Shown: in pieces, positions 1 to 8,786 of the stretch | Numbering within the stretch: the first letter of the stretch is position 1 | Layout of the letters: each line of letters starts with the position of its first letter | Source of the DNA: CAWCUZ01 sp963798795 | GTDB taxonomy: Bacteria; Acidobacteriota; Vicinamibacteria; Vicinamibacterales; SCN-69-37 | Reading direction: 5' to 3' | Length of the DNA stretch: 64,000 nt | NCBI GenBank assembly: GCA_963798795.1 | Contig: CAWCUZ010000001.1 | Location: 2,356,001 to 2,420,000, forward strand | Made by a program: the position numbers and the translations under genes | The notes under the pieces: model-generated | The model's database searches: none | Told to the model about the DNA's origin: nothing | What the model saw: only the letters and a program-made list of their open reading frames with translations

Positions 1-1578
1 GAGGCGGACCTGGGACTGTCGTCGCCCCCGTTGCGCGGCCGGATCGGCCTCGACATCTCGCGGTCGAATCCGAGCGTGCTCTACGCCCTCGTGGACAGCT
101 ATGATCAGGGCCGTCCCGCCCGGCCCAACGAGAACGACGCGTACGGCAGGCCGTTGCCGCCGGGCAAGGGCATCATTCGCGGCATGGAGATTTACCGGAC
201 CGACGACAAGGCCGGAACCTGGCACCGGGTGAGCGGCCAGACTCCGCAGACGGCCCAGCAGATGATGGGCCTGACGAACACGTACGGCTGGGTGTTCGCG
301 CAGATTCGCGTGGACCCGGCCGACGTCGACACCGTGTACGCGCTCGGGCTCAGCGTCAACGTGTCGCACGATGGGGGCGCGACGTTCGCCCGGATGAACG
401 CCAGCCACGGCGACAACCACGCGCTGTGGATCGACCCGAAGAACCCGAAGATCCTCTACAACGGCAACGACGGAGGCTTCACGATGAGCGAGGACGGCGG
501 GCAGAGCTGGACGGCCGCCACCGCCATCCACCTGACCCAGTTCTACAACGTCGAGCTCGATCCCGCGACGCCGTTCCACGCGTGGGGCTCGGCGCAGGAC
601 TTTGGCAGCTATCGCGTCGGCGTCGACCTCGCCGGCGGCCGCGATCGGCTGCAGCCGCTCGCGTGGCAGGCCATCAGCGGCGGCGAGGGCACCAACTTCG
701 CGGTCGACCCCACCGACCCGGACGTGTACTACGCGCACAGCTACTACGGTCACTTCTCCCGCACGGACCTGTCGCCCGAACCGGGCGCCGGGGCGGGCGG
801 GCGCGGGCGCGGCGGCGTCAGCCGAGGCTCGAGCACGTCGATCGTGCCGCCCGTCGCCGCTGGCGACCCGGTGCTGCGCGGCCAGTGGATGGCGCCGATC
901 ATCGTGTCGGTGTTCGATCACCGGACGATCTACGCCGGCTACCAGTACGTCTTCCGGTCGCGTGACGAAGGCGATACCTGGGATCGCATCAGCGGCGATC
1001 TCACGGGGAACAAGACGGCCCAGATGGGTGAGAACCCGTCGGCCATCCCGTACCAGACGATCGTCGCACTGGCCGAATCGCCGAAGCAGGCCGGCCTGCT
1101 CTACGCCGGCACCGACGACGGGCGTCTTCACGTCACACGCGACGACGGCAGGACGTGGACGGATCTGACCTCGAACCTGCCGCAGCGCAAGTGGATCTCG
1201 CGCGTGGTCCCGTCGGCGTTCGACGAGGGCACCGTGTACGTGACCCAGCGGGGGCGCGAGGACGACGACTTCGCGCCCTACGTGTACAAGTCCACCGACT
1301 TCGGCCGGACGTTCACCGGCCTGACCGCGAATCTGCCGGCTGGTCCGGTGAACGTCATCCGCGAGGATCCGCGCAACGCCAGCACGCTGTACCTGGGCAC
1401 CGACTTCGGCGCGTTCCTCAGCACGAACGGCGGCGGCCGCTGGGACGTGCTCGGCAGCCTGCCGACGGTCGAAGTCGCGGACCTGCAGATTCACCCGCGC
1501 GATCTGATCATCGTCGCGGCGACCTACGGGCGCGGGATGTTCGCGATGGACGCCCGGCTCGTGGGAGGTGGTCGATGA
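1..1578 (+). CDS. Sortilin-like BNR-repeat protein, C-terminal part (5' end outside window)
   Basis: The reading frame is open from the first base, so the gene begins upstream. About 525 residues are visible. They contain repeated Asp-box/BNR motifs of the S-x-D-x-G-x-T/S-W/F type (for example SEDGGQSW, TRDDGRTW, STDFGRTF), the signature of sortilin/VPS10-like beta-propellers often labelled glycosyl hydrolase. An insert rich in Gly/Arg lies near nt 780-840. Such proteins are exported and numerous in acidobacteria; the substrate is unknown. It shares the motif DNHALWIDPK with the BNR protein starting at 62300, so the two are paralogues. Its stop overlaps the glgE start (ATGA), suggesting translational coupling, although a functional link to glucan metabolism is not obvious. 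Confidence 0.85.
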   Translation, partial: EADLGLSSPPLRGRIGLDISRSNPSVLYALVDSYDQGRPARPNENDAYGRPLPPGKGIIRGMEIYRTDDKAGTWHRVSGQTPQTAQQMMGLTNTYGWVFAQIRVDPADVDTVYALGLSVNVSHDGGATFARMNASHGDNHALWIDPKNPKILYNGNDGGFTMSEDGGQSWTAATAIHLTQFYNVELDPATPFHAWGSAQDFGSYRVGVDLAGGRDRLQPLAWQAISGGEGTNFAVDPTDPDVYYAHSYYGHFSRTDLSPEPGAGAGGRGRGGVSRGSSTSIVPPVAAGDPVLRGQWMAPIIVSVFDHRTIYAGYQYVFRSRDEGDTWDRISGDLTGNKTAQMGENPSAIPYQTIVALAESPKQAGLLYAGTDDGRLHVTRDDGRTWTDLTSNLPQRKWISRVVPSAFDEGTVYVTQRGREDDDFAPYVYKSTDFGRTFTGLTANLPAGPVNVIREDPRNASTLYLGTDFGAFLSTNGGGRWDVLGSLPTVEVADLQIHPRDLIIVAATYGRGMFAMDARLVGGGR

Positions 1579-3617
1579 GCCAGGCGTCGCACCGCGCGCT
1601 GTCATGGCTCGTGCCGCGTGACCGTCGCCGCGCCGTCGTCGAGCACCTGGCGCCCCAGATCGACGGGGGGCGGTTTCCGATCAAACGCACGGTCGGCGAG
1701 CCCGTCGAAGTGGAAGCCGATGCCTTTGCCGATGGCCACGACACCCTGCGCGTCGTGCTCCGCTACCGGCGGCTGGGCGAGTCGGGCGCCGACTGGATCG
1801 AGCTGCCGATGAAGCCGCTCGGCAACGACCGGTGGCGCGCCGAGTTCTCGCCGGGCGGCACGGGCTATGCCGAGTACACGGTCGCGGCCTGGGTGGATCA
1901 CTTCGCCTCGTGGCGCCGCGAGCTGCAGATCAAGTTCGAGGCGGGCGACCCGGTCGGCAGCGAATTGCTGGAAGGCGCCGACCTGCTGCGCCGGGCCGCG
2001 GCCACCCTCCAGCCTGCCTCGCCCCACCGCGGGTCGGCCGCCGAGCGGCAGCAGGCTGTCGAGCGGCTGCTCGCGTGGGCGTCCGCCATCAGCACGCCGG
2101 CGCCGGACGCGGCGCGCGTGGACATGGCGCTGTCGCCGGCCCTGGCGTCGGACATGGACGCCTGGGCGCCGCCGGTCGACGAAGTGTCGCACGAGCCGGT
2201 GCCGGTGCGGGTCGAGGACCGGCGCGCCGCGTTCGGCGCCTGGTACGAGATGTTTCCGCGCTCGGCCGGCGCGACGGGCCACCCGGAGGGCGCGAGCTTC
2301 AACGAGGCCGGCAACCGGCTCGGCGACATCGCCGCCATGGGATTCGACGTCGTCTATCTGCCGCCGATCCACCCGATCGGACGCACGGCGCGGAAAGGGC
2401 CGAACAACCAGCCGTCCACCTCGCCGGCCGATCCCGGCAGCCCCTGGGCCATCGGCTCGGAGGAGGGCGGCCACAAGAGCGTCCACCCGCATCTCGGCAC
2501 GATCGAGGATTTCGATCGCTTCGTCGAGGTCGCCCGCCGCCTCGGCCTCGACGTCGCGCTCGACATCGCCTTCCAGTGCTCGCCGGACCATCCGTACGTG
2601 AAGCAGCACCCCGAGTGGTTCCGGCACCGGCCGGACGGCTCGATCAAATACGCGGAGAATCCGCCGAAGAAGTACCAGGACATCTACCCGCTCGATTTCG
2701 AAAGCCCGGCGTGGGAGTCGCTCTGGCACGAGCTGAAGAGCGTGGTGCTGTTCTGGGTGGACCACGGCATCAGGACGTTCCGCATCGACAACCCGCACAC
2801 CAAGCCCTTCCGGTTCTGGGAGTGGCTGATCGCGGAGGTGCAGCGGCAGCACCCCGACACGGTGTTCTTGTCCGAAGCGTTCACGCGGCCCAAACTGATG
2901 CGCCACCTGGCCAGGGCCGGGTTCACACAGTCGTACACGTACTTCACGTGGCGGAACACGAAGGCGGAGCTCACCGAGTACTTCACCGAGCTCACGCAGA
3001 CGGAGCTTCGCGAGTACCTGCGGCCGAACCTCTTCACCAACACGCCCGACATCCTGCACGCGTACCTCCAGGACGGCGGGCCGCCGGCCTTCGAAACGCG
3101 GCTGCTGCTGGCCGCCACGCTCGGTCAGCTCTACGGGATTTACAGCGGCTTCGAGCTGTGCGAGAACAAGGCGATCCGCGCCGGCTCCGAGGAGTACCTC
3201 GACTCGGAGAAGTACCAGATCCGGGTGCGCGACTTCCGCGCGCCCGGCACCCTGCAACCGCTGATCGCGCAGCTGAATGCGATCCGGCGCAGCCACGCCG
3301 CGTTCCAGCCCGGCAGCCGTCTGCGCTTCCACCCCACCGACAACGACGCGATCATCTGCTACAGCCGCGAATCGGCCGACGGCCGGGATCGCATGCTCAT
3401 CGTCGTCAATCTGGATCCGCACGCGATGCAGCACGGGTGGATCGATCTGCCCGTGAGCGAGTGGGGGCTGGATCGAGAGCCCGAGTACGTGGTGCACGAC
3501 GAGCTCGGCGGCGAGCGCTATCATTGGCGGGGCGCCACCAGCTACGTCCGACTGGAACCGGGTGTGCGGCAGGGCCACATCCTGCACGTGCCCTCGGCCG
3601 AGGAGGTTCGCGCATGA
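1575..3617 (+). CDS. glgE: Alpha-1,4-glucan:maltose-1-phosphate maltosyltransferase
   Basis: GH13_3 enzyme that transfers maltosyl units from maltose-1-phosphate to the non-reducing end of alpha-1,4-glucans in the cytoplasm. The 680 residues match the family length of about 670. Visible signatures are PPIHPIGRTARKGPNN, the nucleophile Asp in FRIDNPHTKP (about residue 405) and the acid/base Glu in FLSEAFTRP (about 434). The start was chosen at the ATG overlapping the previous stop; an in-frame extension to 1155 lies inside the upstream gene and is rejected. The 3' end overlaps treS-mak by 4 nt, so substrate synthesis and polymerisation are co-translated. No branching enzyme glgB is present nearby, unlike many GlgE clusters. 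Confidence 0.96.
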   Translation: MSQASHRALSWLVPRDRRRAVVEHLAPQIDGGRFPIKRTVGEPVEVEADAFADGHDTLRVVLRYRRLGESGADWIELPMKPLGNDRWRAEFSPGGTGYAEYTVAAWVDHFASWRRELQIKFEAGDPVGSELLEGADLLRRAAATLQPASPHRGSAAERQQAVERLLAWASAISTPAPDAARVDMALSPALASDMDAWAPPVDEVSHEPVPVRVEDRRAAFGAWYEMFPRSAGATGHPEGASFNEAGNRLGDIAAMGFDVVYLPPIHPIGRTARKGPNNQPSTSPADPGSPWAIGSEEGGHKSVHPHLGTIEDFDRFVEVARRLGLDVALDIAFQCSPDHPYVKQHPEWFRHRPDGSIKYAENPPKKYQDIYPLDFESPAWESLWHELKSVVLFWVDHGIRTFRIDNPHTKPFRFWEWLIAEVQRQHPDTVFLSEAFTRPKLMRHLARAGFTQSYTYFTWRNTKAELTEYFTELTQTELREYLRPNLFTNTPDILHAYLQDGGPPAFETRLLLAATLGQLYGIYSGFELCENKAIRAGSEEYLDSEKYQIRVRDFRAPGTLQPLIAQLNAIRRSHAAFQPGSRLRFHPTDNDAIICYSRESADGRDRMLIVVNLDPHAMQHGWIDLPVSEWGLDREPEYVVHDELGGERYHWRGATSYVRLEPGVRQGHILHVPSAEEVRA

Positions 3618-6600
3618 CGCTGCCGGCCGCGCTGCCCGAGCTGCCGCGTCCTCAGACGCTGCGGCCGGGTCTCACAGCCGATCCGCTCTGGTACAAGGAC
3701 GCCATCATCTATCAGGTGCATGTCCGCGGCTACGCCGACAGCGACGACGACGGCGTCGGCGACTTTCCGGGTCTCACGCGCCGGCTCGACTACATCAAGT
3801 CGCTCGGTGTCTCCGCCATCTGGCTCCAGCCGTTCTATCCGTCGCCGCTCAAGGACGACGGCTACGACATCGCGCACTACAAGGGCGTGCACACGAGCTA
3901 CGGCACGATGCGCGACTTCCGGCACTTCCTGGATCAGGCGCACGCGCGCGGCCTGCGCGTCATCACCGAGCTCGTCATCAACCACACCTCCGACCAGCAT
4001 CCGTGGTTCCAGGCGGCGCGGCGGGCCCGCGCCGGCACGTCGAAACGCAATTTCTACGTGTGGAGCGACTCGGACCATCAGTACGCCGACGCCCGCGTCA
4101 TCTTCACCGATACGGAGCGGTCGAACTGGACCTGGGATCCGGTCGCCAACGCGTACTACTGGCACCGATTCTTCCGTCACCAGCCGGACCTGAACTTCGA
4201 CAACCCGTCGGTGCAGCGGGCCGTGCTGAAGGTCATGAAGTTCTGGTTCGACATGGGCGTCGACGGCATGCGGCTGGACGCGGTCCCGTACCTCATCGAG
4301 CGCGAGGGCACGACGTGCGAGAACCTGCCGGAAACGCACGGGATCCTCCGGCAGATCCGCAGCGAACTCGACGCGCACTACGCCGGCAAGATGCTGCTGG
4401 CCGAGGCGAACCAGTGGCCGTCCGACGTGCGCGCGTACTTCGGCGAAGGTGACGAATGCCACATGGCGTTCCACTTTCCGCTCATGCCGCGCCTGTTCAT
4501 GGCGCTGCAGCGCGAGGACCGGCATCCCATCAGTGAGATCCTGTGGCAGACGCCCGACATCCCCGCCAACTGCCAGTGGGCGATCTTCCTGCGCAACCAC
4601 GACGAGCTGACGCTCGAGATGGTCACCGACGAGGAACGCGACTACATGTACCGGCACTACGCCGCCGACCCGCAGATGCGCCTGAACGTCGGCATCCGCC
4701 GGCGGCTGGCGCCGCTCGTCGAGAACAGCCGCGCGCGCATCGAACTGCTCAACGGCCTGCTGCTCTCGCTGCCCGGCACGCCGGTCATCTACTATGGCGA
4801 CGAGATCGGGATGGGCGACAACATCTACCTCGGCGACCGGAACGGCGTCCGGACGCCGATGCAGTGGACCGCCGACCGGAATGCCGGGTTCTCCCGCGCC
4901 GACCCCGCGCGGCTCTTCGCGCCGCCCGTCATGGACTCGGTCTACGGCTACCAGGCGGTGAACGTCGAGGCCCAGGAACGGTCGCCCCACTCGATGCTCA
5001 ACTGGATGCGCCGCGCCACCGCCCTGCGCCAGCAGCACCAGGTGTTCGGGCGCGGCTCGATGGAGATCCTGCGCCCCGCCAACCGCCGCATCCTCGCGTT
5101 CGTCCGGCGGATCGAGGGCAGCGATCCGATCCTGGTCGTGGCCAACCTCGCCCGCAGCATGCAGGCCGTGACGCTCGACCTGCCCCAGTACGCGGGACTG
5201 GTGCCGGTCGAGATGTCGGGCGGCACCGAGCTGCCGCGCATCACCGACGCGCCGCTGCTCCTCACCCTCTCCGCCCACGGCTTCTGCTGGCTCGAATTGA
5301 GACGCGAGCCGCCGCAGGGCGCGACGGTCCGCGCCGCGGCCGTGACGCCCGAGGCCTCCGAGGACCTGTCCCCGCTGCTCATCGGCGCAGAGTGGTCCGG
5401 CATCCTCTCGACCAGCGTCAAGCGCATGCTGGAGCGCATCTACCTGATGCCGTTCCTGCGCCGCCAGCGGTGGTTCGCGAAACGGGCCCAGGAACTCACA
5501 TCAGCCACCATCGATGACTGGGGCCTGCTCAAGCGCGGCCACGAGCCGGTCTTCCTCACGATCGTGACGGCGGCGTTCGCCGACGGCGTCACCGACCGGT
5601 ACGTGGTGCCGCTGGCCATGACGACCGACACCGGAACGCTGCAACGCGACGCGCCGGACGCCATGATTGCCCCGCTCGGTGGGGCCCGGCGCGGCCTGCT
5701 GCACGGCCGGGTCGACGCGGCCATCGCGCAACTGCTGTTCGACGCGATTGCCGGCCGCCACTCGCTCACGATGGCATCCGGATCCGCGGTGGCGCTGCAG
5801 ACCGAGGCGTTCGCGTCCGTCCTTCGGGCCCTGCCGAATGCGGACCTGACGCCGCATCCGGTCGGCGTCGAACAGAGCAACTCGTCCGTGCTGTTCGGCG
5901 AGCGGTTCATCCTCAAGACCATCCGGCGCCTCTGGGCCGGGCGCAATCCCGAACTGGAGCTGGGGCGCTTCCTCACCGAAACGGCACACTTCCCGCGCAC
6001 GCCGGCCCTCGCCGGCGCGATCGAATACCGTCGGCGCGACGCCGAGCCCGACACGCTCGTCCTCATACACGAAGCCGCCGAGCACCAGATGGACGGCTGG
6101 CGCCATGCCCTGAACGCCATCGAGCGCTTTCTGGATCACGCCCCATCCTCCAGCGTCAAGCCGGACCTGCCGCCGGACCTCGACCCCTGGAGCCATGAAC
6201 TGCCCGAGTCGGCGCGCGCGACGGTCGGCGGCTACCTCAACAGCGCGGCCACGCTCGGCCGCCGCACCGCGGAGCTGCATCTGGCGCTCGCGAGCGAGGC
6301 CGCAACGGCCGAGTTCGGTGCCGGTTCGATGGACCGGCCCGCGCTCGCCGCGCTCGTCGAGGCCATCGGCCGCGAAACCGACGAGACGCTGGCCACGCTG
6401 ACCGGCGCGATGGGCACGCTCGCCGACGACGCCGCCGATGCCGCCCGGCGGCTGATCGCGCGGCGCGACGACTTGCTGACCAGGGTCGAACAGATGGCCG
6501 CGGCCGTGCCCGACGGACTGCTCACCTCGCGGATCCACGGCGACTACCACCTCGGGCAGGTGCTCGTCCACGAGGAGGACTTCACCATCGTCGACTTCGA

Positions 6601-6976
6601 GGGCGAACCGGGCCGGCCCATTCCCGAGCGCCGACGCCTGCAGTCCCCGTTCAAGGACGTTGCCGGCATGGTGCGGTCGTTCCACTACGCGACCGGTGCC
6701 GCCCTGCTGTCCAAGCGCTCCGCGTCGCCCGCCGCCGCCGCGGGCGTCGCCCGCTGGGCCCGCTGGTGGCAGACGTGGAATACCGTCAGCTTCCTCCACG
6801 CCTACGGCCGCGCCACCGCCGGCGCGCCATTCGCCCCGCCCGACCCCGCCGGCGCCACCGCGCTCCTCAGGCTGTTCCTGATCGAGAAGGCGCAGTACGA
6901 ACTGCGCTACGAAGCGCGCTACCGGCCGGGGTGGATTGGGATCCCGCTCGTCGGACTCCTCGACATTCTCGAGTGA
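3614..6976 (+). CDS. treS: Trehalose synthase-maltokinase fusion (TreS-Mak)
   Basis: Bifunctional 1120-residue protein. Residues about 1-560 are a GH13 trehalose synthase that interconverts trehalose and maltose: the nucleophile is Asp about 222 in GMRLDAVPYL, the acid/base Glu about 264 in LLAEANQW, and the third acidic residue about 330 in FLRNHDE. Residues about 610-1120 are maltokinase (Pep2/Mak type), with the N-cap motif RRQRWFAKR, the kinase catalytic stretch HGDYHLGQ near 975 and DFEGEP near 994. The kinase makes maltose-1-phosphate for GlgE encoded just upstream. TreS-Mak fusions are known in several phyla. The start is the ATG in the ATGA overlap with glgE. Confidence 0.96.
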   Translation: MTLPAALPELPRPQTLRPGLTADPLWYKDAIIYQVHVRGYADSDDDGVGDFPGLTRRLDYIKSLGVSAIWLQPFYPSPLKDDGYDIAHYKGVHTSYGTMRDFRHFLDQAHARGLRVITELVINHTSDQHPWFQAARRARAGTSKRNFYVWSDSDHQYADARVIFTDTERSNWTWDPVANAYYWHRFFRHQPDLNFDNPSVQRAVLKVMKFWFDMGVDGMRLDAVPYLIEREGTTCENLPETHGILRQIRSELDAHYAGKMLLAEANQWPSDVRAYFGEGDECHMAFHFPLMPRLFMALQREDRHPISEILWQTPDIPANCQWAIFLRNHDELTLEMVTDEERDYMYRHYAADPQMRLNVGIRRRLAPLVENSRARIELLNGLLLSLPGTPVIYYGDEIGMGDNIYLGDRNGVRTPMQWTADRNAGFSRADPARLFAPPVMDSVYGYQAVNVEAQERSPHSMLNWMRRATALRQQHQVFGRGSMEILRPANRRILAFVRRIEGSDPILVVANLARSMQAVTLDLPQYAGLVPVEMSGGTELPRITDAPLLLTLSAHGFCWLELRREPPQGATVRAAAVTPEASEDLSPLLIGAEWSGILSTSVKRMLERIYLMPFLRRQRWFAKRAQELTSATIDDWGLLKRGHEPVFLTIVTAAFADGVTDRYVVPLAMTTDTGTLQRDAPDAMIAPLGGARRGLLHGRVDAAIAQLLFDAIAGRHSLTMASGSAVALQTEAFASVLRALPNADLTPHPVGVEQSNSSVLFGERFILKTIRRLWAGRNPELELGRFLTETAHFPRTPALAGAIEYRRRDAEPDTLVLIHEAAEHQMDGWRHALNAIERFLDHAPSSSVKPDLPPDLDPWSHELPESARATVGGYLNSAATLGRRTAELHLALASEAATAEFGAGSMDRPALAALVEAIGRETDETLATLTGAMGTLADDAADAARRLIARRDDLLTRVEQMAAAVPDGLLTSRIHGDYHLGQVLVHEEDFTIVDFEGEPGRPIPERRRLQSPFKDVAGMVRSFHYATGAALLSKRSASPAAAAGVARWARWWQTWNTVSFLHAYGRATAGAPFAPPDPAGATALLRLFLIEKAQYELRYEARYRPGWIGIPLVGLLDILE

Positions 6977-6995
6977 GAGTCGGGTTGGAGACCAA

Positions 6996-7059
6996 GGGAT
7001 TTCGGGATTTGGAGATTTGGAGATTTGGAGATTTGGCGGTTCCGCGGTTCGGAGATCCT
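6996..7059 (+). repeat. Octamer tandem array, left arm of an inverted pair (unit about GAGATTTG)
   Basis: Eight consecutive 8-bp units, five close to GRGATTTG followed by two GCGGTTC-type units and a degenerate one. It lies 19 bp after the treS-mak stop. The same octamer appears in reverse complement at 7597-7648, so the two arrays face each other around the four-helix-bundle gene. Confidence 0.85.
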
Positions 7060-7166
7060 GCCAGCTGGCGGCGCCCTTCGGCGTTGCAGATTCTTCAATG
7101 TCCAGGCGCCGGCCCTCCGCTCGACGCCACTGCGCAACGGTCTGAATCTTGCTCTGCCGTCGCGGT

Positions 7167-7562
7167 ATGACCCGCGAAGAACTGAAGTTCCGGACGAGAC
7201 AGTTCGCGTTTGATGCCGTCGACCTTTGCCTGGCGTTGGGAAGCGGCGATCTGGCGCGCCTGGTTCGGCCGCAACTTCTGCGAGCCGGTACCGGCGTCGC
7301 GTCGAACTATCGAGCCGCGTGTCGCGGTCGGTCGTTCCGGGAGTTCGTGTCGAAGCTCGGGGTTGCCGTAGAGGAGTCGGACGAAAGCGAGTTCTGGCTG
7401 GATCTCCTGAACGCCAAGGCCCATCGTCCAGTCGATGTCGTGGCAACCCTGCTCGAAGAATCGCGCGCGATCAGGGCGATTCTCGGCGCCTCCTACGGCA
7501 CGTCACGCCGCCGCCTCGACGATGAACGTGGCCGCCGGCGAAGCAGCGGAACACAGCCGTAG
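7167..7562 (+). CDS. Four-helix-bundle protein (23S rRNA intervening-sequence/S23 type)
   Basis: Small protein of 131 residues resembling the four-helix-bundle family (TIGR02436; relatives include proteins encoded in 23S rRNA intervening sequences and the Avd accessory protein of diversity-generating retroelements). The pattern is typical: AFDAVDLCLAL in helix 1, QLLRAGTGVASNYRAACRG in helix 2, F-x-x-KL-x-VA-x-EE-x-DES-x-FWL in helix 3, and a C-terminal helix with EESRAIRAIL. The ATG at 7167 is preferred over an upstream TTG at 7149 because the domain begins there. The function of free-standing members is not established. It is enclosed by inverted octamer arrays, with no operon partner on its strand. 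Confidence 0.8.
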   Translation: MTREELKFRTRQFAFDAVDLCLALGSGDLARLVRPQLLRAGTGVASNYRAACRGRSFREFVSKLGVAVEESDESEFWLDLLNAKAHRPVDVVATLLEESRAIRAILGASYGTSRRRLDDERGRRRSSGTQP

Positions 7563-7596
7563 GAGCTGCCGAGAGCTGCGCGGCAAGGCCTGAGAT

Positions 7597-7648
7597 CCCC
7601 AAATCCCCAAATCCCCAAATCTCCAAATCCCCAAATCTCCAAATCCCC
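7597..7648 (-). repeat. Octamer tandem array, right arm of the inverted pair
   Basis: Six and a half 8-bp units alternating CCCCAAAT and CTCCAAAT on the plus strand, the reverse complement of the 6996-7059 unit. It ends 6 bp before the sufU stop codon. Confidence 0.85.
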
Positions 7649-7654
7649 TATCGC

Positions 7655-8102
7655 TCATTCTGTCTTCGCCAGGCCTTGTCCCGCGAACGCGGCTTTCAGG
7701 GTGTGCCAGGGGAGACTGGCGCATTTGACGCGGACGGGGAATTCTCGAACGCCGGCGAGCGCGGCGAGCTTGCCGAGGTCGGTGTCGTCCACGTCGGCGT
7801 CGACGGGCGCCGTGAGCATCCGGTGGACGCGTGCGAACAAGGCGTCGACTTCCGCCATCGTCAGGCCGAGCACGGCGTCGGTCATGAGCGATGCCGACGC
7901 GCGCGAAATCGCACATCCCGACCCCTCGAACGCCACGTCCGCCAGGCGGTCGCCCTCGAGCTTCACGTAGAATCTCGAGCCGGTCGCCACACAGCGGGTT
8001 GTGCCCTTTCGCCGTGCGGTTCGCATCGGCCAGGCGCCCGTAGTGCCGGGGCCGGCGATTGTGATCGAGGATCAGCTCCTGGTAGAGCTCGTTCAGTGAC
8101 AA
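7655..8102 (-). CDS. sufU: SufU-like Fe-S/zinc sulfur-transfer protein, interrupted by one frameshift
   Basis: Last gene of the SUF operon. SufU-type proteins accept persulfide sulfur from SufS. The N-terminal half is in one frame (ELYQELILDHNRRPRHYG, then GHNPLCGD with the first metal-ligand Cys and Asp). The C-terminal half is in another (FEGSGCAISRASAS, then VKCASLPWHTL with the last Cys). The break sits near 7972 and is repaired by a 1-nt change, so either an assembly error or a recent lesion. No ATG fits; the start is probably the TTG at 8102, just after the octamer arrays that separate it from sufT. All expected ligands (CGD, GCAIS, KC) are present when the frames are joined. Confidence 0.82.
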
Positions 8103-8113
8103 CGGATGATGAC

Positions 8114-8205
8114 GGGATTTGAAGATTTGGAGATTTGGACAATTGGAGGTTTGCGCTGCGGACATCGAACTCTCCAAATCGTCACGTCACCAATTCGCCA
8201 AATCC
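8114..8205. repeat. Empty inverted pair of octamer arrays between sufT and sufU
   Basis: 8114-8153 holds five 8-bp units (GGGATTTG, AAGATTTG, GAGATTTG, GACAATTG, GAGGTTTG). 8166-8205 holds five units in the opposite orientation (CCAAATCG, CCAATTCG, CCAAATCC among them). The arms are separated by only 12 bp. It is the same family as the arrays around the four-helix-bundle gene 500 bp away, but without a gene inside. It fills the sufT-sufU spacer. Confidence 0.8.
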
Positions 8206-8211
8206 ACCCTC

Positions 8212-8781
8212 CTAAAAGAATCCGAGCTGGAGCTTGGCCGCCTCCGACATCCGGTCCTTGTCCCACGGCGGCTCCCAGACGATGTCGACCCACGCGTCCT
8301 TGACGCCGGGGATTGCCTTGATCTTGTAGCGCACCTCGCTCGGGATCTGCTGCGCCGACGGGCAGGCCGGGCTCGTCAAGGTCATGCGGATCAGCACGCG
8401 CCGCTCTTCGTCCGCGACGATGTCGTAGATGAGGCCCAGCTCGTAGATGTCCACCGGGATCTCGGGGTCGTACACGGTCCTGAGCGCCTCGACGACGAGC
8501 GGCTGCAGTTCGGCCGTGACGGCCTTGTCCGGCTCGCCGACCTGCGCCTCGTCGTGCGCCGTCTCGGGCGGGGGCGCGTTGAGCGCGTCCAGGTTCCAGG
8601 CTTCGGGCGGCGTGAACGGCGTTGCCGCGGGCGCGGCCGGCGCCGGTGCGTTCGCCGCCTCGTTGCCGGACGCCCGCGCGGCGTCGGAAGCCGCCGGCGC
8701 GACAGCGGGCCGGGGCGTGGGGCGCTCGTCCGTGCGCTCGTCGTCCGTCTTCCTGCCGGTCAGAAATGAAAAAATGCCCAC
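8212..8781 (-). CDS. sufT: SufT-type MIP18/DUF59 Fe-S maturation protein
   Basis: 189 residues. The C-terminal ~110 residues are a MIP18/DUF59 domain with DPEIPVDIYELGLIY and the conserved Cys motif LTSPACPS, followed by WEPPWDKDRMSE near the end. SufT helps maturation of Fe-S proteins under high demand and is a regular member of SUF operons. The N-terminal ~75 residues are a low-complexity Ala/Pro linker that family members usually lack. It lies 5 nt downstream of sufS on the same strand, so is co-transcribed. Confidence 0.93.
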   Translation of the reverse strand: MGIFSFLTGRKTDDERTDERPTPRPAVAPAASDAARASGNEAANAPAPAAPAATPFTPPEAWNLDALNAPPPETAHDEAQVGEPDKAVTAELQPLVVEALRTVYDPEIPVDIYELGLIYDIVADEERRVLIRMTLTSPACPSAQQIPSEVRYKIKAIPGVKDAWVDIVWEPPWDKDRMSEAAKLQLGFF

Positions 8782-8786
8782 GTTCC

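Noticed and set aside
1602..6799. Long minus-strand frames opposite glgE and treS-mak
   Set aside because: Shadow frames of the third-codon GC bias; no start signals or conserved motifs.
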